From positions 124,001 to 188,000 of the forward strand of contig JALQBC010000024.1 of assembly GCA_023375675.1 (NCBI GenBank): a stretch of DNA of 64,000 bases, written 5' to 3'. The translations under genes were made by a program, and so were the position numbers. Shown piece after piece: positions 11,594 through 23,826 of this stretch. Position 1 is the stretch's first letter, and every line of letters begins with the position of its first letter. Source of the DNA: Cytospora piceicola (taxonomy: Eukaryota; Ascomycota; Sordariomycetes; Diaporthales; Cytosporaceae). The notes under the pieces were generated by a model. That model did not search any database and had not been told where the DNA came from. It saw only the letters and a list, made by a program, of their open reading frames with translations.

Positions 11594-14500
11594 ATGCCTG
11601 ACCGCAACCGCGGCATCCCAGAGGAGGAGCTCTTCATGAGCCGCCCGTCACGGGCCGACGGAGACAGTCCCACGATAGAACCCCTGAGGATATTCAAGCC
11701 TCTGAGTCCCAAGCCCACCGCAGATAGGCACAATGATCGCTTCAACTATCCTTACCCTGTGCCGCCCACCTCTGCGGCCTCATCGTCCTACTCCAAACCA
11801 GCCTTTCCCTTACCGCCCGGCGCCTCGAGCTCTGCTGCTCCTTTGCCATACCCTGACGAGGACGACGACCACCGATTCGCCCCCAAACCTGCCCGCCCGG
11901 CGTACACATCAGATAGTCGCAAGGACTCGGGGGCGTCAGGCAGGGCATACAGCTCGGGAAGTTCTGCGAGCCCCGCGCCAGCGGGATACAATGATATTTC
12001 GCCCCGGCTGAACCTCAGTCCTGTTGAGAATAATCGTCCCGGCCTTGCAGAGAGACGGGGCACCGTGCCCAAGCCCATCACCAGCCCTACGAGCCCCAGC
12101 GGTGACAAGGACGAGCTCTTCGCGAAGCCCCTACAAAACCAACAGAAGCCCAGTTCGAACTGGCACAATAAGCCTTACTACCCACCACCTGGGAGCACGA
12201 CTTCCTCGGGCTCGGGCTCAAGTTCTCATACCGCGAATGCCCACCAGTACCAGGCCCCAGACGCGCACAACATGCCAAATGATGGGATGAACCGCTTCCC
12301 TTCTACTGCGTCAAACTCCACTACAAAAGCAAATAGGGGCTCGCCTCCTCCCCCAGAGACCCCTATCGTTGAGCCAGGGAATATACCGGGCGGCGGTATC
12401 GAAGCCCGGTATGCGGCAGCCGGCATTTCTGGCACCGCAACTCTTACCGCGCTGCAGGCGCAAAGCGCGCAGAGTGCTGCAGCCTCGCAGCGGCTAGCTC
12501 ATTACGGCGGCCAGCCACCACAGCAGCCGCAACCTGCCCGGCCATGGACGCCTACCGACCACCAGAATACGCACGATGCCCCGACTGTTTACCAAGGCTC
12601 GGCTCCCGTAGCGAGCCCGACACAACCCAACGCACAGCCCCATGCCCAGCCGAGCGTGCCCAGCAATGAGTCTGCTCTGCAAGTAAGTGTCTTGGAGCAG
12701 GACTTCCAGCGCATGCAAGCCTCCTCAACGCCGCCTCCTGCATATACCAGCGTGAACCCCAGTGGTTCCTCCGCCTACCCAGCAGAGAAACAGAGGCCTG
12801 TATCTGGAAGGCAAGGTAGCTCAAGCTCGGTGGCAGCTCCCCAGCAGTCTGCCTCTGCCCCTCCAGCCTCGAGCGCTACTGCGGGCCCGAGTGATGGGAA
12901 GAAAGCAAACGTGGCTACTGCTTCCGCCGCTGGGCTTGCGTCCCCCATGTTGCCGCACAATGCGGGCCACCCGGCTTTCGCAAACGACCCAAGACCCGGA
13001 AGCGCCCAGAATGGGCATCCGGTGCTGCAGTTGCACCACACAGCATCCGTGCTGAGCCAGGCGCAGTCGCCTCCTCCAATGCCTGAGGGATGGATCGCCC
13101 ATCTGGACCAAAACTCCGGTCAATACTATTATATCCACCTCGCGACGCAAGCCACGCAGTGGGAATTCCCGAAGGGACCAAACCCGATTTCACACGACGT
13201 GGCTCCCCTGTCTCCAGTGGGTTCGACATATGGCAACCCGATGATGTCCCCCTTTTTGGGCGGAAAGCAGTCTTTGGCCTCGCCTGGCCTGTATCCTCCA
13301 TCAACTCCTGGCTACGCAGAGAGCATCATGAGCGTGGCAACCGCTACACCATCTATGGCGGGTTTCACAGGACCACCGCCCAGCGCCGGTGTGGACATGT
13401 ACAAGGTCACGCCGACAAACGGTGTGTACTTCGGGCCATACCTGCGATATGTGAATATGGACGTGGAAAAGGGGCTTTGGCTTGGAAGCATCATGATCGT
13501 GACCGATGCGCCGCATCCTCCTACGATCCACATCCACCTCAGTGTTGACTTGTCGCCAAACCCACGGCAGGTCAACCCCCAGGCAATCTTTACTCACCAG
13601 CGGTGGACGTTCTACAAGTATGATCTCAGCCTGCAGATGGGAGAGGGAGGCTCTGAGCGGTGGACTTACGCTGTGACCTCACACCTTGGTTGCACGAGGT
13701 ACGAGTTCATCGTTGCAGGCCGGCACGAGAACGGCTGGCGGTTTATCGCACACTCGGGCAACGACTTCGCTGTCAGCACGTCACAAAATGAGAGGGCAAG
13801 GCTTGGCGGTGCAGGTCTCCTGTGGAAGGACGTGCTGCAGAAAAACGTCGAGTGCGGCGGCTTCCACGTCCAACTTGGGCTGGGCGACCAAATTTATGGA
13901 GATCGACTGTGGAGGGAAATCCCTCTCCTGAAGCAGTGGCTCTCCATGCAGGGCAGAGAGAACCGTAAGAATGCGCAGTGGACGGCACGGCACGAGGAAG
14001 ATGTATCGCATGCGTACTTCCATTACTACACGAGCCACTTTGACCAGCCTTTCCTACGCGAGGCGTTTGCGCAGATTCCCCACATCTTGCAGATTGATGA
14101 TCATGATATGTAAGTTTAAAAGCGGCTTTCAGCTTGGAGACAGAGCAAATATACTGACCTAAGGACAGTTTCGATGGTTTCGGGTCATATCCCGACTATA
14201 TGCAACAGTCGGCCATTTTCAAGAACATTGGCCGGATAGCTATCGAGATGTACCTCCTCTTCCAGCATCACACCACCATCGAGATGCTGCGCAACGTCAA
14301 TTCTGATTTGGATCTTTTCACAATCACTGGCACGGGTTGGCACTTTGTGAAGTACTTAGGACCTGCTGTGGTGGTGGTAGGACCAGACCTACGATCCGAG
14401 AGGAATCAGCAACGCGTTATGGCCGGCCCCACATACCAGGGGTTGTTTCCCAAGGTCGCCATGCTGCCACCTTCAGTGCAGCACTGCATCTGGATGCTCT

Positions 14501-15420
14501 CGGTACCTGTCGTCTACCCGCGGCTCGACACAGTCGAGACGTTGGCGAACACGTTTGCCTCGGGCAAGAAGGCGGTCAACTCGACTTACAACTTACTTGG
14601 CAAAGCAACATCGTCCGTCGCTGGCATCATCGGTGGCAAGGAGGTCGTTCAGCAGGGTTTCACACAGGTCAAGAAGGCAGTTGGAAAGTCTGGGCTTATG
14701 GGCAACGTGTTGAACCAGTTTGGTGATTTCGAAATCGCCGATGAGCTCAAGGATCTGTGGACGCACGAGTCTAAGGATCTGGAGAGGACCTACTTCATAA
14801 GAACACTGCAGGGGATATCACAGCAGAAGGGTATACGGATGACCTTCCTTTCTGGAGGTGAGTTTGACTCATATACTGTTCCGTATCGAGAGCTTGATGC
14901 TAACATTGTCCTAGACGTCAACTGCGCTGGTGCTGGCCTGGTGCACAACCCATCGCATCCATCAGACCACAAGACCATGTACCAGGTCATCACGTCCCCG
15001 ATCGTCGCGCAGCCTGCGGGCAACTACATGCTCAAGATGCTGCACAACAACAGGCTCCTCTACGTGCCCCTGAACGGGCACAAGTCTACGCACGAGGTCT
15101 CGGACACCAAGGAAGACATGATGGAGATATTCCACACGGACGCCTCGGGCGCCGCGCGGGAGATGAAGAAGCTCATGGGGCGGCGCAACTACGCCGCGTG
15201 CGTGGTGTACGACCCGGACGCGCTCAGCGGGCCCATGAACCCCCACACCGGCAGCAACTACGCGCACAGCATCGCCAGCGGCGGCAGCGGCGGGGGCTCG
15301 TCGGCCGGCCTGAGCAAGCTGAGCCTGGCGGTGGACTTTGTGGTCCAGGGCGACGGCCAGTTCACCACGCCGACCAAGTACGGCCCGGTCATCGTGCCGC
15401 ACCTGGAGTTTGGCCACTGA
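11594..15420 (+). CDS. WW-domain protein fused to a PhoD-like metallophosphatase domain
   Basis: Three exons, 11594-14109, 14169-14857 and 14915-15420, giving 1,236 residues. Residues 1-490 are Ser/Pro/Gln-rich and probably disordered. A WW domain covers about 496-530 (W500 and W523, YYY core, EFP end), which should bind proline-rich partners. A PhoD-like fold follows from about 605 to the end. It carries D765 in GLGDQIYGD, the IDDHDIFDG loop at 834-842 and SGDVN at 1067-1071, matching the metal-ligand motifs of PhoD phosphatases. The third motif is only formed after removing the 57-nt intron 14858-14914. No signal peptide is seen, so an intracellular protein is likely. Known PhoD enzymes are secreted phosphodiesterases; the substrate of this long cytosolic fungal branch is not known to me. 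Confidence 0.85.
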
Positions 15421-16828
15421 GGGCGCGCGGGCTCTGCGAGTTAGGTGGTGGTGGTGTACAACCCATGAGTGATTGATTTGTATGGAATTTAGGGGTAGGA
15501 TTGGTGGTTTTTTTTTGGGGGGGGGGGGTGTGGAAGAATTTGTTTTGGTTTGTTTAGCTTGGATGGCAGCTTGAGAGGCAAGACTTGTTTTGTTTTACTA
15601 CGTTATATATTCCCCCCAGGCGAGCAGTAGATATGTCCAACCTTTTGATGGTCTGCCGTCAGCTAGCATAAATATACACTTGAAGCCGATCACGGGCTCC
15701 GAGAAGCGAGCTGAGGTTTTGGCAACTGCAAGCCCCCTTGTGAGACTCTACCAAGAATTGACCAGCCCTTTTATACGGACCCGTACTCCGTACACACACA
15801 GTATTGAAACTGTTAGGTAAATCGTGAGAGAAGGAGCATCCATGAATTGTACAGATTAGATACGGTTGCCTAGCAGCCAGCCAGACTATATCTGGTATCC
15901 ACCCAGGTACTCTCGTGGTACATTCACAGTGCTGTTAGTACCTACCTAGGTACTCAATAAGTAAGTACCTAGGTATGTACCATGTTCCCACCTGTTTGAA
16001 ACTGCCCAGGTGCCCATAGAGGGTTTGTGGGGTTTCCTCAATTCGTAATCGGCGGTAACAAAAGGTGTTTACATAGACCTGATAATGGAGCGAGCATTCA
16101 GGTATTGATGGGCAGCGAGAAAAGTCTCAGGCTCTAATGATTACCCAGGTAGCTAGGTACCTACAAAATGACAAAATGCTATCCATGGATGGTACAGCCT
16201 AGTGTATCTACCTAGGTACTACGTAGGTAGTGGTGGTGGTGGTAAGGAAATACCTAGGCACTTATCTGTGGTACTTACTTGAGCTGCCACTCTTGCTGGG
16301 TTCGAAAGGCAGCGAACTGCCATCCGCAAAGTAAACAAACAATGAGAACAAATGCGTACGGATACAGAACTTGAAATTGTTGACCAGGACCTGACACAAG
16401 CAATAATCCGGGGCCCCTGAGAGGCGCATTGTTCTTGAATCCTCCTCGCTACCGGGAACAAACACGCCTGGGCACTTGCTACCTACTTACTTAATAAGTA
16501 CACCACCTCTTGTTCCCGTCTTCAAACCCATCCATCCCTGTCCCAAAACTTACCCAAGATAGCAGTCTGTTGATTCAGTCTCTGTCTGTTGTGTCCGTCC
16601 ATCCTTTCCCTCATCCTCCCTCCAGACACCGTCGCCTCTGCCCTATAGTATTTGCGACAGTTTGCGACGTTTGCGACATTTTGCGACCACGATAACGACA
16701 ACGATAAAGCGGCTGTCACTTGTTTGTCCCGCCTTGCAAGTTCCGTCCACTCGAGAATCGCACTCCACCTCCCACCGCCCACCCAGACCATAACTCAATC
16801 ATCTGTTTCCCCTCGCCACAGGAAGAAA
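15421..16828. other. Intergenic region with TACCTAGGTA clusters and a four-copy TTTGCGAC array
   Basis: The left part is 3' flank of the WW-PhoD gene, with a T8G11-like homopolymer junction at 15510-15529. TACCTAGGTA variants occur at 15905-15980, 16145-16165 and 16207-16257. A pyrimidine-rich leader begins about 16500. ...CCTCGCCACAG at 16812-16822 could be a 5' UTR intron acceptor for the next gene. No gene recognised. Confidence 0.5.
16651..16687 (+). repeat. TTTGCGAC direct repeat, four copies
   Basis: Exact TTTGCGAC octamers start at 16651, 16661, 16670 and 16680. Spacing is therefore 10, 9 and 10 bases, about one helical turn. The array ends 141 bases before the ATG at 16829. It could be a transcription-factor array or a leader-RNA repeat. 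Confidence 0.7.
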
Positions 16829-18510
16829 ATGGCGCTGCAAGCAGTGTACAAACAGTTCTTGGCCGTGCCAAACTCGTCCGCGCTGGCTCAGAACGCGTCG
16901 CTGCATTACATCACCACTACCACCAGCTTCCACGGTCCTACCGAGGTCATCAAGCACCTCAACGCCCAGCGCAACCACATCAAGAAGAACAAGGAGGACT
17001 TCCTTAACGTCATCGAGGGCCAGAATGCTCTCGCCGTCCAGACAGAGCTGACACTTGAGTTCCTCGACGATGGCGGTTCTTACCTGCCAGGGCTGGACGA
17101 TCAGTTCCTCTCGGATCGCATTGTTTACGTCTCTATTGTAAGTGATGCCCTTGCATGCTGCCTTCCATTGCCTGTCACTAACCTGCTCTGCTCTCTCCTC
17201 CACAGTTCCACGTGGTGAAGTTCGACAGCGATAACAAGATCGTAACAATTCAACAATCCTGGGACCAGGGGGCTCTTCTCAAGCAGCTGGATGTCATTGG
17301 CAAGACAGGTCGTAACTGGCCCATCCGCGATAGCAAGGAACAGATCAAAATGATTGCCAGGACCGCTGTTAAGTCCAGTGCACCACCTTCCTCAGAGATC
17401 GCCAATCGTTCCCGCACAAGCTCGACAAACGCCCCGCGCAAGTATGTCAACTCGCGCAGCGACGAACCCGCACCACCAGTCTCGCCCTATGGTGGCACAC
17501 GACCCCGTCAGCGAACTTTCGAAGAGATTCTCGGCGAAGAGACCGACTTCGATTCCCCCAGCAGGGCCAAGATCGGCGGCGGAAAGAACTTCCCGGTTTC
17601 GAGGTTGTTCGACAAGCCCGACGATGCTCCCTCCGAGCCGGACAGCCCGGACGATGGCAGGTCCCCAGAGCGATACGTGAGGCCGCACCCAAAGAAGTAC
17701 AACCACTTCGACTTCGTCGACGAATCTAATCCTGCCGATGTGCCAAAGGCCGGCGTCGCATTCGACGCCATCGAGTCGAAGCACCGACCAACATGGGACT
17801 TCGAAGGCTTCCAGACGCCTGAGAAGCCAAAGTATGGCAAGGCAGTTCGCAAGCAAGAGATGAGACATTGGGGCACGGATGAGAACGATGTTGATGAGTC
17901 GCCAGCCAAGCCCGCTCCTGGAAAGGCTGGTCCTCCCGGGAAAGCGCGGCGTGACGCTGATTCTCACTTCGAGATGCTAGACGATGGCAGCATGTCCGTC
18001 CCGCGCGGTGCCGCACGGCCTCGTGGAGCGGGGTACACCGGCGGGATGAGTCTTTACAACAACCATATGGTCACCGAAGACGGATCGGATCCTCACCAGT
18101 CGCCTGACCCCCGTGCTCTCGGCAATATCACCAACCAGAAGTACCGCTCCAAGAACGAGGGCCCTCACTTCACCATGGCCGACGATTCTCCAAGATATGA
18201 CGAGAGGCCCCGTGCACCGGTTCCTGATGATCGGAAGAAGAACATCAACAACATGCAGGCCAGCTGGTCGTCGTACGATAAGTCGCCTTCTGTCCATAAA
18301 GAAAACAACCCATCGCGAGAAGGTCCCAAGGACCTTAGTGAGAACGGTCCCAACCATCGCATCAAGCTCGGTGGTGATGGCATGGGTAACCCTAAGGGCG
18401 GCCGCGGCTGGTCTCTTGGTGACGACAGCGAGGAGGAGAGGGCCCCGGCTGCGGTCCCCGGCCGCAAGGGCGCCGCCCAGAAGGCAGCGAACAGCTACTG
18501 GGACTATTAG
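16829..18510 (+). CDS. NTF2-domain protein with a long disordered tail
   Basis: Two exons, 16829-17137 and 17206-18510, giving 537 residues. The intron 17138-17205 has GTAAGT and CCACAG ends. The N-terminal part (about 1-150) is an NTF2-like cone fold: FLAVPNSSALAQNASLHYITT, a pocket-forming middle and the strand FHVVKFDSDNKIVTIQQSWDQG. The intron falls directly before that strand. Residues from about 160 to 520 are polar, rich in P/D/R/K, and probably disordered. The tail closes with a Gly-rich patch (GGDGMGNPKGGRGWSLGDDSEEE) and ends NSYWDY. Fungal proteins of this layout exist, but I know no established function; a role with RNA or transport would be a guess. The frame is open further upstream (to 16652), but 16829 gives the sensible start. 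Confidence 0.82.
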
Positions 18511-19249
18511 AGGCCAGACCCGCAAGCTGGCGACACTCGCTGCAAGAAACGCGCACGACGGTCGTCGCGGTGACCGGTCGCCTTCGTGTGCGCGGGGCAA
18601 TCCTGCTGGTGTCCACGCGTCTAATTGGTCACCCTATGGTTATGAGTCTATATCCTGTCCAGCTTTATGAGAGACACAACAACATCGTTCAAAAATTTCT
18701 CCTTTGGCACATTCTTTTTATGGATTGTCTTATGTTCAGTGTATGGGGAGATACCAATCTGCAGAGGATTACCCCGGTGTGTTGGAATGATGGAGAGAAG
18801 GGAGTATGAGTAGTACCCGCGGGAACTGGAATGGATAGATACCTCTGGGGGTCTTTTATTGTCAGGCTATGACAACGTTCGGAGGAAAAATGTATGCTTT
18901 TTGATCGTGTACGAATCAAAGCTTTTCATCAGGACCGCCTAGTATCAACCTTCTTGGGAGGTTGATGAACATGTTGCCGTCTCTTATAAGGCTCTCTGCT
19001 TCATGATATAGTGGCGTCGTGTGGCCCCACAGTCTTCACGCTGAACGTACAAGTGCATGCATGGCATGAGGAGCGCGAGTCTGTAGATGATAAATCCTCG
19101 GCCTGTTCCAACGCCCTAAGGGTTAGAGATACCGCTATGCCACCTGGATATCAAAGATACAGATTCTCCCAAGAAATTATAATTACCACCGCCCTGATGA
19201 TTCCCATGATCATACACCCCTCCCTCTCGCCCCCCCCCCCCTCACTCGA
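18511..19249. other. 3' flanks of two convergent genes
   Basis: Between the NTF2-gene stop and the permease stop. It holds a C10-type homopolymer near 19231-19241 and no recognisable gene. Part is presumably 3' UTR of both neighbours. Confidence 0.5.
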
Positions 19250-21552
19250 TCAACAAAAGAACTTATACACCTTCTTCCATCTCGGCCAGCTCCTCTTCTC
19301 CTCCATCTCCTGCTCCAGCAGGATGGGCAGGTTGAAGTCCCTCCTCCCCGTGTCGACGTCCATGTCCTCGAGCCTGATGACGTCGGTGCGGTACCAGAAC
19401 TTGTAGCCGGCGTACATGATGATGACGACGGGGGCGGCCGTGTAGTTGAGGAAGAAGTTCTGGACGTTGGCGGCGACGCTCCGGCCGGCGTAGCCCACGG
19501 GCCAGGCGCCGGTCCAGAACTGGGCGACGAGGATGAGGACGTTGAGGATGAGCCCGACCCAGGACCCGAACACGCCCGCCTGCGCGCGGAAGGCGAGCCC
19601 GTCGAGCGAGCGCCCGCGCAGCGCCCAGGCCTTGCGGAAGCGGATGTGCGCCAGGCAGATGGAGGCCCAGGTGAAGATGGACGAGAGCGCCGAGATGGCC
19701 AGCAGCCAGTTGAGCACGTCGCCCTCCTGGGGGATGTCGGCCAGGTACGCGAGGAAGCCGAACAGGGAGGCGCAGAGGATGGCCATGAGGGGGCGGCCGC
19801 GGCGGTCGACGTAGGACAGGAGCGCCGGGGCCTGGCCCTGGTCGGCGAGGGCGGCCAGGGTCCGGCTCGAGCCGAAGACGGACGAGTTGCCCACGCTCAT
19901 GACGGCCACGAGGATGACGACGTTCATGGCACTGGGGAGCACCTGGATGCCCGCGTCCTGGATGGCGAGAACGAAGGGGCTGGCGCTCGAGTCGGCTAGG
20001 GACTTGGAGCCGAGGAGCCTGCTGTCGTCGAAGGGGACGAGGAGCCCGACGAGGGTCAGCGCCAGGATGTAGAAGAGGCTGATGCGCCAGAAGACCTGCT
20101 TTATAGCCGTGGGCAGGGACTTGCGCGGGTTGGCCGTCTCGGCAGCCGCGAGACCGACCATCTCGGTGCCGGCGAAGGCGAAGGCTGCGGTCACGAAGAC
20201 GCTGCACAGCCCTTTGAAGCCGTTGTTGAAGGCCCCCGGGGAGCGCCAGTAGGTGCCACCGATGTAGCCGCCATTCGGTGAGCCGCCAATGTTAATGACG
20301 ATGCCGAGTAGTCTATGTGCAGGTCCGTCAGTATAGAACTCGGAAACCCCTTTGGCATATAAGTTATTTGACTCACATGAAGCCTATGACGGCGGCCACT
20401 TTGATGACGGCAAAGATGAATTCAGCCTCGCCATAACCCTTGACACCGCATAAATTGATGCTGATGGTGATGAGGAGAAATATGGTAACAAAGATGGCCT
20501 TATTGATTCCCGCATTCCAGTACGATATCGTGATCGACGCTGCTATTATCTCCAATGGTAAGACTATCAGCCATTGTAGGGCATAGCTATGACAGCGCGG
20601 TTAGTGTACGGACGCGACAGCCTGGTTGTTGGCTTCGACTTACTTCCATCCCATGGCGAAACCCCATGCCGGATCGAGAAAACGGGTCGAGTATGCGGAG
20701 AACGACCCGGCGATGGGGAAGACGACGGCGAGCTCGCCAAGGGCTTGCATTACGCAGTACAGCATAAGGCCGATGATCATGTAGGCGAGCAGCACAGACG
20801 CCGGCCCACCAGTATTAAGGGAAGTGCCGGAGGAGATAAACAACCCAGTACCTTGACTCGACTGTCAGCCATTGGACAAGACAATGTGATATATCATGCC
20901 ACGGGCTCCGGAAAGGACGACAGCACAGAAACAGATCCCCCTTGTCTAGACCAAGCCCGTGCGCACCGCAACGTTGAACGGCGAACTCAACATTAGTTAG
21001 GCGGGACATGTCTCACCAGCAATCCAACGGTCGCGCCGGTGCAGCGCCGGTGACTTACAACAGGGACTAACCGACCAGACGGTAACTCAAACAGCAGCAC
21101 AGGCAGGCGAACAATAGACATGAGACCTATCACCCATCCACGGCAAAGGAAAGACGTCGCTTACCTATCGAGCCACCTATGGCGATCATCTGCAAGTGTC
21201 TCCCCTTCAGCTCCCTCGCCAGCAACGAATGCGCCGTCCGGTAGTTAGCCGCACGGAGGTCGTAATAGTTCCGGCCCATATGCTCCCTCATCTCCCCCAC
21301 CCCGTCCTCGCTCCGTTCGCCTCCAACATACATGCCGGGCCACTCCGCGTTGGCGGTGAAGGCGTTTCTGGGGGTCATCCTGCTATCAGGATCCCGGCGG
21401 AACGAGTTGACCCAGGTGCGCCAGCGGCCGTTCTTCCGAGGCATCTCGTAGGTGGGCTCCCGCATCATGTAGGGCTCGCCGTTGGCCAGTGTGTAGTCCT
21501 CCTTGAAGTTCAGGATGTTGAGCTCGATGTCGCGTTCTGCGTTTGCCGCCAT
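19250..21552 (-). CDS. Amino-acid permease of the fungal AAT (GAP1-like) family
   Basis: Four exons: 21552-21165, 20851-20644, 20586-20377 and 20312-19250, 622 residues in frame. The introns are 313, 57, 64 nt; the first is unusually long here. A cytosolic N-terminus of about 115 residues precedes the hallmark AIGGSIGTGLFISSG of APC-type carriers in TM1, which is split by intron 1. Later landmarks are GWNYALQWLIVLPLEI and the FAGTEMVGLAAAETANPRKSLP loop. About 12 helices are expected at the plasma membrane, in proton-coupled amino-acid uptake. The substrate range cannot be read from sequence. The cytosolic tail ends WPRWKKVYKFFC; a C-terminal aromatic-plus-Cys end is reminiscent of the FWC end of yeast permeases. 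Its promoter holds clustered GATA sites. Confidence 0.92.
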
Positions 21553-21840
21553 GATGGTGTTTCTCCCCTGTGGGTTTGTACCCACCCGCTTCTCGGGGGA
21601 AGATCAAAGGGGAGCCGGTCACCTCGATAGTGATGTCCTGCTGCTTGGCATGCCCTGAGGATTCCGCACTGGGTATACTAGTAGAGAGAGGACTTGAGCA
21701 ACGTCAGATTGGCATGTGTCTTTCTTCTATCTCTCTCAACATCTGCCGCCCACCCCCACCCGCCTCTGTTTGGGTCCTGCTGTGACGTCTATATCGACTT
21801 TGCGGCTTCAAAGGAATCCGTCGCAAAAGTGATGTGGGCG

Positions 21841-21861
21841 TACGCGATTTCGGGTCGCGTA
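21841..21861. promoter_or_regulatory. Perfect 7-bp inverted repeat upstream of the permease
   Basis: TACGCGA, seven-base spacer, TCGCGTA. Centre lies about 300 bases upstream of the permease ATG. It could be an operator-like dimer site or a hairpin; it is short enough to be chance. Confidence 0.3.
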
Positions 21862-22601
21862 TGTCGTCACTCCAATGGACTGTGTACTGCACTGCAATAG
21901 ATATTGCCAGTTTGGGGTTTTCCGAAGTCCGGCTCGATGATCTTCGGTCGCCCAAAAGAGAATTGAAACCGTCTGACTGTGTCACCACAGGCGAAGTAAA
22001 GTGTGTGTCGTGACTTGCGACTGGGGGTTTCTCTCTTCTGCTCTTTTCTCTCTCCTCTACAAGAGGTTTTCGCAGGAAAGTTGGCAGCTCCAAAACCAGA
22101 CTTCGGGTTTGTCGCCTGCAGCCAATTCACATATGACGCTGAATCGGGGAATTGCGCCTGTGGTGATGTGCCCGTAATTTGGCAGGACCGGCAATTTCGA
22201 GGTTGCGAGAGATGCAGGCAGGTTCAGACTGACCAGAGACCTCGTCAAGGGGAAATGAGCTGTATTGACTACAGGGTTCCGGATAAAGGAAGGGGGAAGC
22301 AAAGGGAAGAAAAAACTTAAGCTTGGAAGACGAAAGGAGAAGAAGTGTAAAGACAGAAAAGTAAGTAAAAGAGACAACGTCGAGGAAGGAAGGAAGGGCA
22401 GTCAATCACTGCATGCAAGATAGCGACACCATCCTTCGGGCCATTCGAGCAGGCGGGCTGTGATCTGATCTGATCTGATCAATGAGGCGAGGCGTAACTA
22501 CCTAGGTAAGGCAAGTAAGTGGATGGATTGATGGACGGACGGATGGGCAGTACTTTACTTCGGGTTACTTGCGTATCTAGATTGGTAGGTTGGTAAGTAC
22601 A

Positions 22602-22870
22602 TAGATAGATAGGTAGGCTGATGGGCTGGCTGGCTGGCTGGTGGGCTTGTGGGCTGGTTGGCTTATCTCCAGTCCTACATACTCTGATACCTTAAGTATG
22701 TACCTAAGTACTCGCATATATATCAAGGTACACTACATACATACACCTGATGCAGATGCAGATGCAAAACATCACTGCACAGCTCACCTGGTGGCCCCCA
22801 ACTCATGTACGCTGCGCTGCGTACATTATCATGATCATATACGGTAGTACATAGATAGACAGATAGATAG
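22602..22870. promoter_or_regulatory. Clustered GATA (AGATAG) sites
   Basis: At least two AGATAG at 22602-22612 and three more within 22852-22870, all same orientation. They lie 1.05-1.3 kb upstream of the amino-acid permease ATG. GATA factors of the AreA/NIT2 type control nitrogen-source genes through closely spaced GATA sites; the link to this gene is inference. Confidence 0.35.
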
Positions 22871-23826
22871 TGGTATGTAGTCAGTCCTTGGCCCCGGATA
22901 TCTGGAAAGTGGAGAGTGGAGAGAGTGTTCCAGGGTTGGTTGTTGTTATCCAGGTTGGGCATCTCCGTCAGTCAATCACTTACATTACATGCATAGTAAG
23001 TCTATCGAATAATAATAACGAGCAGGGACCATCCTGACAATCAATCCATCCCACTTCCCGCACGGGGCGTGCACCTGGCTGTGATGGCGTTACATCCAAA
23101 TCCTCGCCTTCAGAAACATCATGGATCTCATGGATCCGTGGATGTTACTGTACCCAGGTACTTACTTAAGTACCTAGGTAAGTATGTACCGAAATGTGCA
23201 TCTGTACAGGATGAATGCTTCCTATCTACTCCCTCTTCAACACCTTCCTGAAATTGAGTGCCCCCCCCCCCTCCCCAATCACACCATGAGCAAGTTGTGA
23301 CGTCCGGTAATGCTACTCATCCACCAGTACGATATAGCAGTGTGTTTGACCAATGAAGGGCAACACGTGCTTTCTCCAATCTATCGTGCTTGGCTTCAGC
23401 CTTTGTGTCAGGTAGATGGCCAAATCTCAAACCGTGCTGTCGAGCTTACCTCAGGCCTGGGTTTATATATTGTATGGCTTGCCCCTGCATTTCCAATATT
23501 GGTGCCATGGTAACATTGATCTACACAGTACTATATCGTGCAGGTCTAAAAAAGGAACGCCGGACCGAACGGCAGGCATTTAACCACCCTCAGATGCAAA
23601 TGCAGTCTGGTAGATGATAGATAGCACACGGAAAGCTCCGCAAACGCTGATGATAACTCTTGTGTGTGTGTTTGTGTGTTTGTGGATATTCTGCTGGTCC
23701 GACGCTCAAATATGCCCCATTACGAACTCCAAGAAAAACGCCGCCCGATGAATCCTGACCCTACATACATATATATCGCATGCGAGATAGTCCTGTTTCC
23801 TCATCCATCCGTCTCTTTTCGCTTTT

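Larger units (their letters stand above)
21553..23826. other. Permease promoter and mannosidase 3' flank
   Basis: 2.3 kb with no convincing gene. Elements seen: inverted repeat TACGCGA/TCGCGTA at 21841-21861; four tandem TGATC at 22461-22480; GATA-type sites at 22602-22612 and 22852-22870; GGCTG repeats at 22625-22660; TACCTAGGTA-type motifs at 22498-22507, 22690-22715 and 23152-23190; and a C-rich homopolymer near 23262-23271. The 22003-22320 open frame was considered and dropped. Confidence 0.5.

Noticed and set aside
16300..16325. GGGTTCGAAAGGC resembling a tRNA B box
   Set aside because: No matching A box at the right distance and no cloverleaf could be drawn.
22003..22320. 105-codon Cys-bearing frame in the permease promoter
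   Set aside because: Overlaps long minus-strand frames, no family, and lies in promoter-like sequence.
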